From assembly GCA_038229695.1 (NCBI GenBank), contig JBBROE010000068.1, forward strand, positions 1-22,498: a DNA stretch of 22,498 nucleotides, read 5' to 3'. The position numbers and the translations under genes were made by a program. The notes under the pieces were generated by a model. That model was not told the origin of the DNA, did no database searches, and worked only from the letters and a program-made list of their open reading frames with translations. Within the stretch, counting starts at the first letter, position 1. Every line of letters begins with the position of its first letter. This document shows, one piece after another, positions 16,145 through 22,498 of this stretch. The DNA is from JACMLD01 sp038229695. GTDB lineage: Bacteria > Bacteroidota > Bacteroidia > Chitinophagales > Chitinophagaceae.

Positions 16145-16495
16145 TCCAGACCAAAAAATTAGTTGAAAATTCTATCCTGCAAAACCGATCCCGGTTCACC
16201 CTGTTATTTCCCCCGGGTTTACAAACAGTATATAATATTTTCTTAACTCCATGAAAGCCCTGCGCTTACCGGTCAATCGTAGAATTACGCCGTATCGCCC
16301 GCTATGATATCCCCGGTTCGCCAATTATCTTTACCCTTTGCGGCACTGCTGCTGCAGGAAACCGGTTCACTGAAAAGCCATTTTTTGATCGACCGTACCC
16401 CCGTGTTCCCTGTATCCATCCATCCCGTGTAAACCTCCTTTATTTCATCCAACATCTTCCAGGGTCGGCATTGTATTACTTTAAAACTAATAACA
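16145..16495. other. 351-bp region with no identifiable gene
   Basis: Frames on both strands are short and broken. The minus-strand frame entering the kinase remnant stops at 16172-16174. The segment may hold unrecognisable remains of the kinase 5' end and the promoter of the transglycosylase. A TATCTTTA-like sequence occurs on the plus strand near 16328, about 160 bases from the ATG, so it is weak as a promoter call. Confidence 0.5.
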
Positions 16496-17314
16496 ATGTT
16501 TCAGCCATTTCTGCACAGGATTCTTTCGGGAATCTTACTGCTCAGCCTTATGTTTTGCCCGGTAATTCCTTCAGTGCGCATGGGGCTCTCCCGCAGCCCG
16601 TTGTATAATGCCCGCAAGGAAGGCAGGGCAGCCGAATCCCAGCTTAGGCTCAGTAGGCAGGCCGTATCTTTTGTGCATGCTTATATCAGGAAAAACAGGG
16701 AACAACTCCATAAAATCAGGGAACGCAGTGAATTTCCTTTCAAAGCGATGGACCGGGTGTTCAGGGCCTATCGCCTTCCTGCCGATCTCAAATACCTGGC
16801 GGTTATTGAATCTGAACTGAAGCCTTCCGCTGTATCGCGCGTTGGGGCTACCGGTCCCTGGCAGTTCATGCCGGCAACCGCAAAGTTGCTGGGCCTGAAA
16901 ATTTCCGGGCCGCAGGATGAACGGCGACAGTATGCAAAAAGTACGCGGGCGGCGGCCATCTACCTGCGCGATCTCTACCATGAGTTTGGCGACTGGCTCC
17001 TGGTAATGGCCGCTTACAATTGCGGGCCCGGACCGGTTTACACGGCGATGGCGAAATCCGGCAGCCAAAATTTCTGGCAGCTCCAGCGGTTCCTGCCTAT
17101 GGAAAGCCAGCTTCACGTCAAAAAATTTATTGCCACCCAGTATTACTTTGAAGGCAGGGGGAGTGTATGCACGCTGACCCGGTCCGAACTGGTACGTTAC
17201 AGCCTGGCACGAGGGCGCTCCACTGCGGGGATAGGTTTGCCACACCGCCCCAAAGCAAGGCCTGCACGGCATAAGGCGCAGGCCCCGGATCAATTCGTGG
17301 CCTTTGCGCAGTAA
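16496..17314 (+). CDS. Lytic transglycosylase (SLT/MltD-like)
   Basis: The 272-residue protein should cleave the glycan strands of peptidoglycan, forming 1,6-anhydromuramic ends in the periplasm. An N-terminal hydrophobic segment (about 8-27) is a signal peptide or anchor. The SLT domain spans about 75-220: catalytic Glu105 in AVIESELKPSAVS, the GATGPWQFMPATA motif at 117-129, and AAYNCGPGP at 172-180. The tail after about 225 is basic and low in structure (repeated PKARPARHKAQAP-like residues) and contains no LysM repeat, unlike full MltD. It begins with the only ATG in the right place (16496). It is isolated, convergent with the NUDIX gene 32 bases away. Confidence 0.9.
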   Translation: MFQPFLHRILSGILLLSLMFCPVIPSVRMGLSRSPLYNARKEGRAAESQLRLSRQAVSFVHAYIRKNREQLHKIRERSEFPFKAMDRVFRAYRLPADLKYLAVIESELKPSAVSRVGATGPWQFMPATAKLLGLKISGPQDERRQYAKSTRAAAIYLRDLYHEFGDWLLVMAAYNCGPGPVYTAMAKSGSQNFWQLQRFLPMESQLHVKKFIATQYYFEGRGSVCTLTRSELVRYSLARGRSTAGIGLPHRPKARPARHKAQAPDQFVAFAQ

Positions 17315-17346
17315 AATTAAATCAGGGGTAAAAGCCGGTAGCAGGA

Positions 17347-17928
17347 TTAGCCAACCAGGCCGTTCAACCGCAGATATTGCAGCAGCAGGATGGTCTTCGC
17401 GTCCCTGATGTGGCCCGCTTCGAGCATCTGCCAGGCCTTTTCAAAAGGCCATTCCAATACTTCAATATTTTCCTGTTCCTGCTCCAGGCCTCCGCCGGCA
17501 CCCACTTTCATCTCGCTGTCATATTCGGCAATGTAGAAGTGCAGCATCTCGGTCACTGACCCGGGCGACATATACGCCTCAAATATTTTTTTGGGGGAGG
17601 ATACCCGGTAACCGGTCTCTTCTTCTGTTTCTCTCCGTATGCAGTCGTCAGGATTATCATTGTCGAGCAGGCCCGCACAGGCTTCTATCAGCATGCCATC
17701 TGTATTCCCGTTAATAAATGTGGGAAGACGGAATTGCCGGGTCAGGATGATGGTTTTTGCAGTTGGATTATACAGCAGGATGACAGCGCCATTGCCACGA
17801 TCGTAAGCTTCCCTGACCTGTTCTTTTTCGACTCCTGCATTATCGCGGTATCGGTACGTTATTTTTTTTAGCGTGTACCAGTTGTCGGAAAGAATTTGCG
17901 TTTTTACGATTGAAACCTGCTGTACCAT
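17347..17928 (-). CDS. nudK: NUDIX hydrolase, GDP-mannose pyrophosphatase NudK-type
   Basis: The 193-residue enzyme resembles E. coli NudK over its length: SIVKTQILSDNWYTLKKITY at the start, YDRGNGAVILLYN at about 42-54, RQFRLPTFINGN at about 64-75, and MSPGSVTEMLHFYIAEY after the Nudix box. The box runs from Gly86 to Tyr107 and contains the metal-binding R-E-T-E-E-E-T-G-Y at 99-107. The first box glutamate (GX5E) is Asn92 here. The core REUXEE residues are intact, so activity is expected. Likely reaction: GDP-mannose to GMP plus mannose-1-phosphate. It follows the O-methyltransferase on the same strand, 109 bases apart. Confidence 0.85.
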   Translation of the reverse strand: MVQQVSIVKTQILSDNWYTLKKITYRYRDNAGVEKEQVREAYDRGNGAVILLYNPTAKTIILTRQFRLPTFINGNTDGMLIEACAGLLDNDNPDDCIRRETEEETGYRVSSPKKIFEAYMSPGSVTEMLHFYIAEYDSEMKVGAGGGLEQEQENIEVLEWPFEKAWQMLEAGHIRDAKTILLLQYLRLNGLVG

Positions 17929-18037
17929 TTTCAGCTGTTATTAATTTTTGGCATGAATGTTTACGGCGATGGTAGATGTTGTTGGTCTTCCGGCAGTGAT
18001 ACCCTACACCCGGTAGGGAGTAACTTAACCCCGCAGC

Positions 18038-18703
18038 TTAGTAAACAATGGCCAGGGCTATTCCGTCGTGTTCTTTGTCGCCGACCGTCTGGATGATCGT
18101 GGCGGTGACTGCATCGCTGGCAGCCAGCACGCTGTTAAACCTGCGGACACCACTGATGACGGGGTCACTGTTTTCGGGATCCATTACTTTTCCTTCACGA
18201 ATCACATTGTCCGCTATAATAAGTGTCCCCGGCCTGGAGAGTTTTAATGCCTGCTGAAAATATTCTGCGTAGGGTGGTTTATCGGCATCGATGAAGACGA
18301 GGTCAAATGGATCGGTTCCCGCGGAAATCATGGCGTTCATTTCATCCAGCGCGCTGCCCACCCGGATATCCACTTTATTTTCCAGGCCGGCTGTGCGGAT
18401 ATTCCGGTCGGCCACGTCTGCGTGTGTTTGTTCAAGTTCGAGTGTAACCAGTTTTCCGCCTTCCGGCAGCGCTCTGGCCAGCCAGATGGTGCTATACCCC
18501 CCTAAGGTCCCGATTTCCAGGATGCGTTTAGCGCCCTGCAGGCGGGCGAGCAGGTAAAGAAATTTACCCTGGTTTGCAGAAATACTGATCTGTGGAATTC
18601 CGGATGTTTCAATATGGGCAGCCGTTTTGGTTAGGGCTGCATCGGGCGCATTGAACAGGCCGTTGATATACTGATCAACGGCAGAAAAAATAGTGTGGTC
18701 CAT
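18038..18703 (-). CDS. Class I SAM-dependent O-methyltransferase (caffeoyl-CoA/catechol OMT type)
   Basis: The 221-residue protein fits the small cation-dependent O-methyltransferase family. SAM-binding motif I is LEIGTLGGYSTIWLA at about 62-76. Glu89 in LVTLELEQ is a likely SAM ribose contact. FIDADK at about 137-142 and ADNVI at about 164-168 give the metal-binding acidic residues Asp139, Asp165 and Asn166. Such enzymes methylate catechol-like hydroxyls; the natural substrate in bacteria is rarely known. It lies between the chloride transporter (54 bases upstream) and the NUDIX gene and may be co-transcribed with them, though nothing ties the three functions together. Confidence 0.88.
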   Translation of the reverse strand: MDHTIFSAVDQYINGLFNAPDAALTKTAAHIETSGIPQISISANQGKFLYLLARLQGAKRILEIGTLGGYSTIWLARALPEGGKLVTLELEQTHADVADRNIRTAGLENKVDIRVGSALDEMNAMISAGTDPFDLVFIDADKPPYAEYFQQALKLSRPGTLIIADNVIREGKVMDPENSDPVISGVRRFNSVLAASDAVTATIIQTVGDKEHDGIALAIVY

Positions 18704-18757
18704 AGCGTTTATTGATGCTGGCTATAAAGCTGGTGATCATTATTCAGGGCCTTCTCC

Positions 18758-20152
18758 TCATCCTGTTGTTTCAACAGGGGTTTCAATGGGCGCAGGCGTC
18801 AGGGGATCTTCCGCCAGCAGCCTGTCCTTATAAAAATTTTTGAGGTGGTGGTACAGTGAATGCTTGTCCACCAGGATCGAAACAATACTCGACACGATAC
18901 TGGCCAGCATCAGGTGCAGGATTAGGTTGTTCCTGTCCGTCATTTCCAAAACAAGGATAGCCGACGTAAACGGGGCCCGGGTAATGCCTGTCAGGAAGGC
19001 CACCATTCCCGCCAGTATCATAACATTGGTATCGGAATCCGACAACCTGAACCAGCCGGAAATAACCGAACCGATGCTGCCGCCGGCACTGAGCCCCGGT
19101 GCAAAAATACCGCCCGATGCCCCGGTGGTGAAAGTCAGGATTGGGCTGACTGTCCGCAACAAGGGCGTATACCAGTGTGAATATTTATCATGGGTAAATA
19201 AGGTGGTGATCAGTTGTGATTTTCCGGAACCCAGCGCGCTCTCATTCACAAAAAAGGCCAGGGAAGCGATGACCAGTGAACAGGCGATGACATACAGCAG
19301 GTGTTGCCGCTGAGCCCTGAATTTTTCCTGCCATTTGAATATCAGGAGGATGATCTTCGACATGCCGCTACCCATGAGTCCGGCAATAACGGCAACCAGC
19401 AGCACGCCGAATAATACGTAACCAGACAGGCTGGTGACCGTGGGATAACCAATATACAGGTAGGAGCCAAGAAAGCTTTGGGCCACCAGACCGGCTATGA
19501 TCACGGCGGTGAAAATCGCCGATTTAAAATAACTGATATGGTCCTTCGTAAGTTCCTCCACGGCAAATACGATTCCGCCAAGTGGCGTGTTGAACGCAGC
19601 GGCAAGGCCGGCAGCGGCGCCGGTCATAATCATATTCTTCTTGGAAATTTTTGGCCACCACCGCGGCAGCAATTCGTTCGTTTTCCTGAATATCGATCCG
19701 GCAATCTGTATCGTCGGGCCCTCGCGGCCAATGGCGCCACCGCCAATGACAATGATAATACTGGAAACGATCTTAATAAAAATGACTTTAAAACTTAACA
19801 GCTGCTTGATCTTCGCGTCGTGTTTGGGATTCGACAACTCGATGGCTGCCATCACCTGCGGAATGCCACTGCCACGGGAATACGGGGAGAACCGTTTTAC
19901 CAGCCACCAGGAGGTGACAAAACAAATCGGGGAGATGATAAATAGCAACCAGGCATGGTAATGATAAATGGCCGCAGTAACCGTTTCAGCCAGGGCAAAC
20001 GTTTTTGCATAAAAAAGGGCCACGAAACCCGTAATCAGCGACGCTACCCAGAAAGGAAGTGCCTGCAGCAGGTTGTTTTTGAGGCGCTCGTTCCTTATCC
20101 TGTCAAAAAGCTGCTTTAATAGTATGCGTGATCCTGTAATGATTGTTGCCAT
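18758..20152 (-). CDS. ClC-family chloride/proton antiporter
   Basis: The 464-residue membrane protein has the ClC selectivity motifs in order: GSGIPQ at 94-99 (Ser95), GREGPTIQ at 142-149 with the gating glutamate Glu144, GGIFAPG at 348-354, and Tyr434 near the C-terminus. The segment PLGGIVFAVEEL ends in Glu199-Glu200. By position this corresponds to the E202/E203 pair of E. coli ClC-ec1, where the second is the internal proton glutamate. Having both gating and proton glutamates argues for an H+/Cl- exchanger rather than a channel. No CBS domains follow; the tail is short and Pro/Thr-rich. The role is probably chloride or pH homeostasis at the inner membrane. A TATCTTTG box at 20272-20279 is a likely promoter, giving a leader of over 100 bases. 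Confidence 0.92.
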   Translation of the reverse strand: MATIITGSRILLKQLFDRIRNERLKNNLLQALPFWVASLITGFVALFYAKTFALAETVTAAIYHYHAWLLFIISPICFVTSWWLVKRFSPYSRGSGIPQVMAAIELSNPKHDAKIKQLLSFKVIFIKIVSSIIIVIGGGAIGREGPTIQIAGSIFRKTNELLPRWWPKISKKNMIMTGAAAGLAAAFNTPLGGIVFAVEELTKDHISYFKSAIFTAVIIAGLVAQSFLGSYLYIGYPTVTSLSGYVLFGVLLVAVIAGLMGSGMSKIILLIFKWQEKFRAQRQHLLYVIACSLVIASLAFFVNESALGSGKSQLITTLFTHDKYSHWYTPLLRTVSPILTFTTGASGGIFAPGLSAGGSIGSVISGWFRLSDSDTNVMILAGMVAFLTGITRAPFTSAILVLEMTDRNNLILHLMLASIVSSIVSILVDKHSLYHHLKNFYKDRLLAEDPLTPAPIETPVETTG

Positions 20153-20271
20153 TCGGTATTTTATATGCTATGCGGGCTGTATCGCCGACGGTGGACACCC
20201 GCTGGGGTCCTGTCGTTTGCGGATCCTTGAAACTGCTATGACGGACAAGCTGATCCTCCTTTTAAAGGGGG

Positions 20272-20279
20272 CAAAGATA
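20272..20279 (-). promoter_or_regulatory. Putative -7 promoter element of the ClC gene
   Basis: The minus strand reads TATCTTTG, an exact TAnnTTTG match, followed by GCCCCC. It lies 119 bases before the ATG at 20152 and just beyond the hairpin at 20295-20324. A -33 TTG is not clear. Confidence 0.5.
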
Positions 20280-20294
20280 GGAACTTAACGCGTA

Positions 20295-20324
20295 ACGACC
20301 GGCCCGGTTACCGGCACCGGTCGT
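20295..20324 (-). terminator. Extended hairpin after the aldo/keto reductase gene, possible terminator
   Basis: ACGACCGG (20295-20302) and CCGGTCGT (20317-20324) form a perfect 8-bp stem. Inside it CCGGT and ACCGG can pair again around a single base. It lies 27 bases past the stop of the reductase gene (20352) and just before the ClC promoter. There is no T-run after the stem, so it is a weak or factor-assisted terminator at best; a regulatory palindrome is the other option. Confidence 0.4.
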
Positions 20325-20351
20325 GAACATGTTTTCTACTTATAATCAGGC

Positions 20352-21323
20352 TTACTGTGACCAGGTTGTCGGACTTCTTTCCCAGCGGTGTTTTTTCAGT
20401 TCTGCCAAAAGCGCGGCAGGAAGCGGTTTTTTATCAGCCGCCGCCATATTGCCGTCAACGTGGCGGGCTTTGCGCATTCCAGGGATGATGGTGCCTACAT
20501 CCGGGTTGGAGAGAATGAATCGCAGGGCCATTTCGGGCAGCGTCATGCCTCCCGGAAGCAGGGGTTTCAGGGCATCGGCATGATCCACGCTGGCATGAAG
20601 ATTTTCCGGCACAAAATAACTGGCGCGCCAGTCGTCGGCCGGAAATGTTGTTTCGTGGTTAAACGTACCTGTCAGCGTCCCTTCATCGAACGGAACGCGG
20701 GCGATTATGCCGACATCCATTTTCTTACAAAGGGGAAACAGGTTATCCTCCGGGTTCTGGTCGAAAATATTATAGATCACCTGCACGGCCGAGAAGAGGC
20801 CGGTCGACAGTGATTGCAGCGAATTGTCGGGCTCCCAGCGGTTAACAGAAATACCCCAGTGCTGCACTTTTCCTTCAGCCGTCAGGCGCGCCATCATTTC
20901 TTTCCACTCATCTTTTTCCGCCCAATGGTCTTCCCACACGTGGAATTGCAGGAGGTCAATGCAATCCACCCCCAGGTTATGCAAACTTTTCTCCGTGTAT
21001 TCGCGGATGTAGCCAGCCGGAAAAACATCTTCGATGTCAAAGTCGGGCCGCGACGGCCATTTCCGGTTTTTAGGCGGAATTTTTGTGGCGGCATACAATT
21101 TTTTCCCTGGGTATTCCCGCAGCAGCTTACCGAGAATTTCTTCCGATTTACCCGAACCATACCCCCACGCGGTATCAAAAAAATTACAGCCGAGCTCAAC
21201 GGCGCGATGAAGTGCTTCATTTACTGCAGTGTCGTCAGACCCTGTCCACCCCGCGAGCCCCCACATGCCATAGCCCATCGCTGAGACATCCCATCCTGTT
21301 TTACCAAACTTCCTGTATTCCAT
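20352..21323 (-). CDS. Aldo/keto reductase
   Basis: The 323-residue enzyme is an NADPH-dependent TIM-barrel oxidoreductase. The catalytic tetrad is complete: Asp50 and Tyr55 in FFDTAWGYGSGKSEE, Lys81 in AATKIPPK, and His128 in LLQFHVWE. The C-terminal part around 270-300 (ALRFILSNPDVGTIIPGMRK) is the usual cofactor-binding loop. I chose the ATG at 21323 (MEYRKFGKTGW) because the barrel starts there; an upstream in-frame start at 21353 adds ten residues unlike the family. The substrate is unknown. It is a single-gene unit: a TATCTTTA box (21338-21345) lies upstream and a hairpin downstream. Confidence 0.92.
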   Translation of the reverse strand: MEYRKFGKTGWDVSAMGYGMWGLAGWTGSDDTAVNEALHRAVELGCNFFDTAWGYGSGKSEEILGKLLREYPGKKLYAATKIPPKNRKWPSRPDFDIEDVFPAGYIREYTEKSLHNLGVDCIDLLQFHVWEDHWAEKDEWKEMMARLTAEGKVQHWGISVNRWEPDNSLQSLSTGLFSAVQVIYNIFDQNPEDNLFPLCKKMDVGIIARVPFDEGTLTGTFNHETTFPADDWRASYFVPENLHASVDHADALKPLLPGGMTLPEMALRFILSNPDVGTIIPGMRKARHVDGNMAAADKKPLPAALLAELKKHRWERSPTTWSQ

Positions 21324-21337
21324 AATAGTCGTTTTTT

Positions 21338-21345
21338 TAAAGATA
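21338..21345 (-). promoter_or_regulatory. Putative -7 promoter element of the aldo/keto reductase gene
   Basis: The minus strand reads TATCTTTA, one mismatch from TAnnTTTG, 14 bases before the ATG at 21323. This would give a nearly leaderless transcript. No -33 element is evident. Confidence 0.3.
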
Positions 21346-21440
21346 CCCGGCAAATTAATGGTTATTCCCTAAAACATTTTCCGTGCCGCAGAAATGGATG
21401 TGCCATTTAATTTGGCCCTTTGGCCCGTTCCACTTGCGGC

Positions 21441-21469
21441 AAAAAAAAAGCGGCCGCAAAGCAGCCGCT
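21441..21469 (-). terminator. Rho-independent terminator of the fasciclin gene
   Basis: On the minus strand a 9-bp stem, AGCGGCTGC with GCGGCCGCT (one T-G pair), closes a TTT loop (21449-21469) and is followed by eight T ending at 21441. It lies 23 bases past the stop at 21493. Confidence 0.9.
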
Positions 21470-21492
21470 GGTTTTTATCGCGCCTTGATGAC

Positions 21493-22008
21493 TTACGGCA
21501 TCAGGACGGTATCAATAACATGAATCACCCCGTTGGAAGCCTTCAGGTCAGTGGCTGTCACAGTTGATTTACCGCCTTTGGCATCGGTAATTACTACCTT
21601 TCCATCGGCCAGCATAGCAGTCAGTTTTTCACCCTGTACAGTCGTCAGTACAGCCTTACCGTTGCCTTTCTTGATGGCGGCTATTACAGCTGCAGCATCA
21701 AGCTTTCCTTTTACGACGTGGTAGGTCAGGATTTTAACCAGGGTCGCCTTGTTCTCAGGTTTCAGCAGGTTGTCCACTGTTCCTGCAGGGAGCTTGGCAA
21801 AAGCGTCGTTGGTAGGCGCAAATACGGTAAATGGTCCGGCTGATTTCAGCGTTGCGACCAGGCCGGCAGCCTTTACTGCGGCAACCAGGGTAGTGTGGTC
21901 TGCGGAGCCTGCTGCCACATCCACGATATCACCTTTCATCTGTGCACCTGCACCAAGGCCAATCAGGGAAACTGTCAGCATTAAGAATGCTCTTTGAATC
22001 GATTTCAT
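21493..22008 (-). CDS. Secreted fasciclin (FAS1) domain protein
   Basis: The 171-residue protein has a signal peptide (about 1-22, ending GLGAGAQ) and one FAS1 domain filling the rest. Family landmarks: FTVFAPTNDAFAKLP at about 60-74 (H1 box), TYHVVKGKLDA around 95-105, and NGVIHVIDTVLMP at the end (H2 box). FAS1 domains mediate adhesion or binding at the cell surface; in Bacteroidota, short single-domain forms are exported, with no known specific partner. The gene stands alone, with a strong terminator after it and a long AT-rich upstream region containing an intergenic repeat. Confidence 0.92.
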   Translation of the reverse strand: MKSIQRAFLMLTVSLIGLGAGAQMKGDIVDVAAGSADHTTLVAAVKAAGLVATLKSAGPFTVFAPTNDAFAKLPAGTVDNLLKPENKATLVKILTYHVVKGKLDAAAVIAAIKKGNGKAVLTTVQGEKLTAMLADGKVVITDAKGGKSTVTATDLKASNGVIHVIDTVLMP

Positions 22009-22320
22009 TGTGTTGTTTTTAGTTGGTTTTAAAAAAATAGCTGTTTATGACTTAGTTCAATAACTATATGTTTAAGATTGTAGGCGCATTTATTAAACAC
22101 TCTAGGTGAAAAAAGGTTTTCGATACCAAAAAAAAATTTGGGGCCTGCTGTTGCGTTTTTGGGCGGGTTGGGGGTCGGTGGCTGAACGTCACTCAGCCAC
22201 GTTGTGTCACTCCCTGGCACGTCTGTGAAGAGCCCGGCGCCAGCCTTTGCTGAGCACTGTAAAGCGCTGCCAACCGCTTGGGTAACGCGCAAGGAAATCT
22301 ACTCCATTGCCTGGTGAGGG
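22009..22320. other. 312-bp intergenic region with repeat copy 2
   Basis: The part next to the fasciclin start (22009-22135) is AT-rich and should contain its promoter, though no clean TAnnTTTG box was found. The rest (about 22141-22300) is GC-rich and repeat-like. An open frame at 22029-22292 runs through the repeat and has no family features, so I do not call it. Confidence 0.55.
22141..22222 (-). repeat. Intergenic repeat, copy 2
   Basis: This copy carries the 16-mer CGTTGTGTCACTCCCT at 22200-22215, identical to 994-1009, with the same order of weaker blocks on its minus strand. Unlike copy 1 it has an extra hairpin, GTGGCTGA (22178-22185) with TCAGCCAC (22193-22200), loop ACGTCAC. Both copies have the same orientation in the window. 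Confidence 0.5.
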
Positions 22321-22422
22321 TTAGTGTTTTGCATCCCGGGTCTGCCTGAATAACGTAACCGCAAAGGCAATAAAGAGGATGGCCACGATGGCTGTCAGCA
22401 GGAGCAAGTCAAGATTTTCCAT
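22321..22422 (-). CDS. 33-residue single-helix membrane protein
   Basis: This frame runs from an ATG at 22420-22422 to TAA at 22321-22323. It encodes MENLDLLLLTAIVAILF, then IAFAVTLFRQ and TRDAKH: one transmembrane helix (about 5-25) with a short basic tail. Its ATG follows the TAG of the upstream frame with no gap, and AAGGA precedes it by five bases, which suggests translational coupling. No family is recognisable. The compact layout and the clean hydrophobic/basic pattern argue for a real microprotein, perhaps a small subunit of a membrane complex encoded beyond the window. Confidence 0.5.
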   Translation of the reverse strand: MENLDLLLLTAIVAILFIAFAVTLFRQTRDAKH

Positions 22423-22498
22423 CTAATCCTTTTTTTTGGTGTTGAGGTAGATGAGTAAACCGAGCATGGTTGGAGGCCAGAGGCCAATGAAGATCGCG
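22423..22498 (-). CDS. C-terminal fragment of a membrane protein, cut by window end
   Basis: The frame is open to the window edge and ends with TAG at 22423-22425. The visible 24 residues read AIFIGLWPPTMLGLLIYL followed by NTKKKD, a hydrophobic helix with a basic tail. It sits directly against the start of the 33-residue ORF. Length and family cannot be determined from this fragment. Confidence 0.45.
   Translation of the reverse strand, partial: AIFIGLWPPTMLGLLIYLNTKKKD

Noticed and set aside
16571..17293. 240-codon open frame antisense to the lytic transglycosylase
   Set aside because: It mirrors a gene with an intact SLT active site and shows no family features of its own.
18002..18018. 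CCCTAC/GTAGGG hairpin after the O-methyltransferase
   Set aside because: A 6-bp stem with no T-run on the minus strand is too weak to call a terminator.
22029..22292. 87-codon minus-strand open frame upstream of the fasciclin gene
   Set aside because: It runs through repeat copy 2 and the AT-rich promoter region; the product is proline-rich and patternless.

Overview
The window looks like a chromosomal segment of a Bacteroidota bacterium, most likely from the Chitinophagaceae or a close relative. The evidence is the mix of families: DUF4407, DUF2279, a CtlX-type hydrolase, a PgcA-like phospho-sugar mutase, a FAS1 protein, and a small secreted protein with KKDGxxDMRYKSNK repeats. Start codons lack clear Shine-Dalgarno sequences, and several upstream regions carry TATCTTTG, which fits the Bacteroidota -7 element TAnnTTTG. 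G+C is near 50% by eye. I see no tRNA, rRNA, CRISPR array, phage or transposase gene. Most of the window is ordinary housekeeping and metabolic DNA.

Layout. 1-921: a 5'-truncated DUF4407 membrane/coiled-coil protein whose visible N-terminus lies in an imperfect palindromic repeat. 922-1367: an intergenic repeat copy and a strong, probably bidirectional, terminator. 1368-2971 (-): a membrane-anchored double 4Fe-4S protein followed by an 85-residue membrane protein. 3056-3556 (+): a PyrR-like phosphoribosyltransferase. 3565-4515 (-): a DUF2279 protein. 4654-6378 (+): a phospho-sugar mutase, ending in a hairpin shared with the convergent gene. 6436-8880 (-): a Gfo/Idh/MocA oxidoreductase preceded by a nucleoside-permease-like MFS gene that carries one in-frame TAA. 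9056-9715 (+): protein-L-isoaspartate methyltransferase. 9719-13459 (-): a likely operon running arginine deiminase-like, CtlX-like citrulline hydrolase, kynureninase. 13625-14452 (-): a tandem universal stress protein. 14588-14872 (-): a small secreted repeat protein with a clear terminator. 15045-16144 (-): a receiver-only response regulator downstream of a decayed multi-PAS histidine kinase. 16496-17314 (+): a lytic transglycosylase. 17347-20152 (-): a NudK-type NUDIX hydrolase, an O-methyltransferase and a ClC-type chloride/proton antiporter. 20352-21323 (-): an aldo/keto reductase. 21493-22008 (-): a secreted fasciclin protein with a terminator. 22009-22320: a second copy of the intergenic repeat. 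22321-22498 (-): two tiny back-to-back membrane ORFs, one of them cut by the window end.

How the genes work together. The clearest functional unit is the amino-acid catabolic cluster at 9719-13459. An arginine deiminase-like enzyme would make citrulline, a CtlX-like enzyme would hydrolyse it, and kynureninase would cleave kynurenine. The permease plus oxidoreductase pair at 6436-8880 would import and oxidise a nucleoside- or sugar-like substrate, but the transporter is interrupted. The kinase/receiver pair is a two-component system that has lost its sensor. I found no convincing unknown defence or mobile system. The points most worth a second look are the single-stop permease, the arginine/citrulline/kynurenine operon, the eroded kinase beside an intact receiver, and the two short repeat families.
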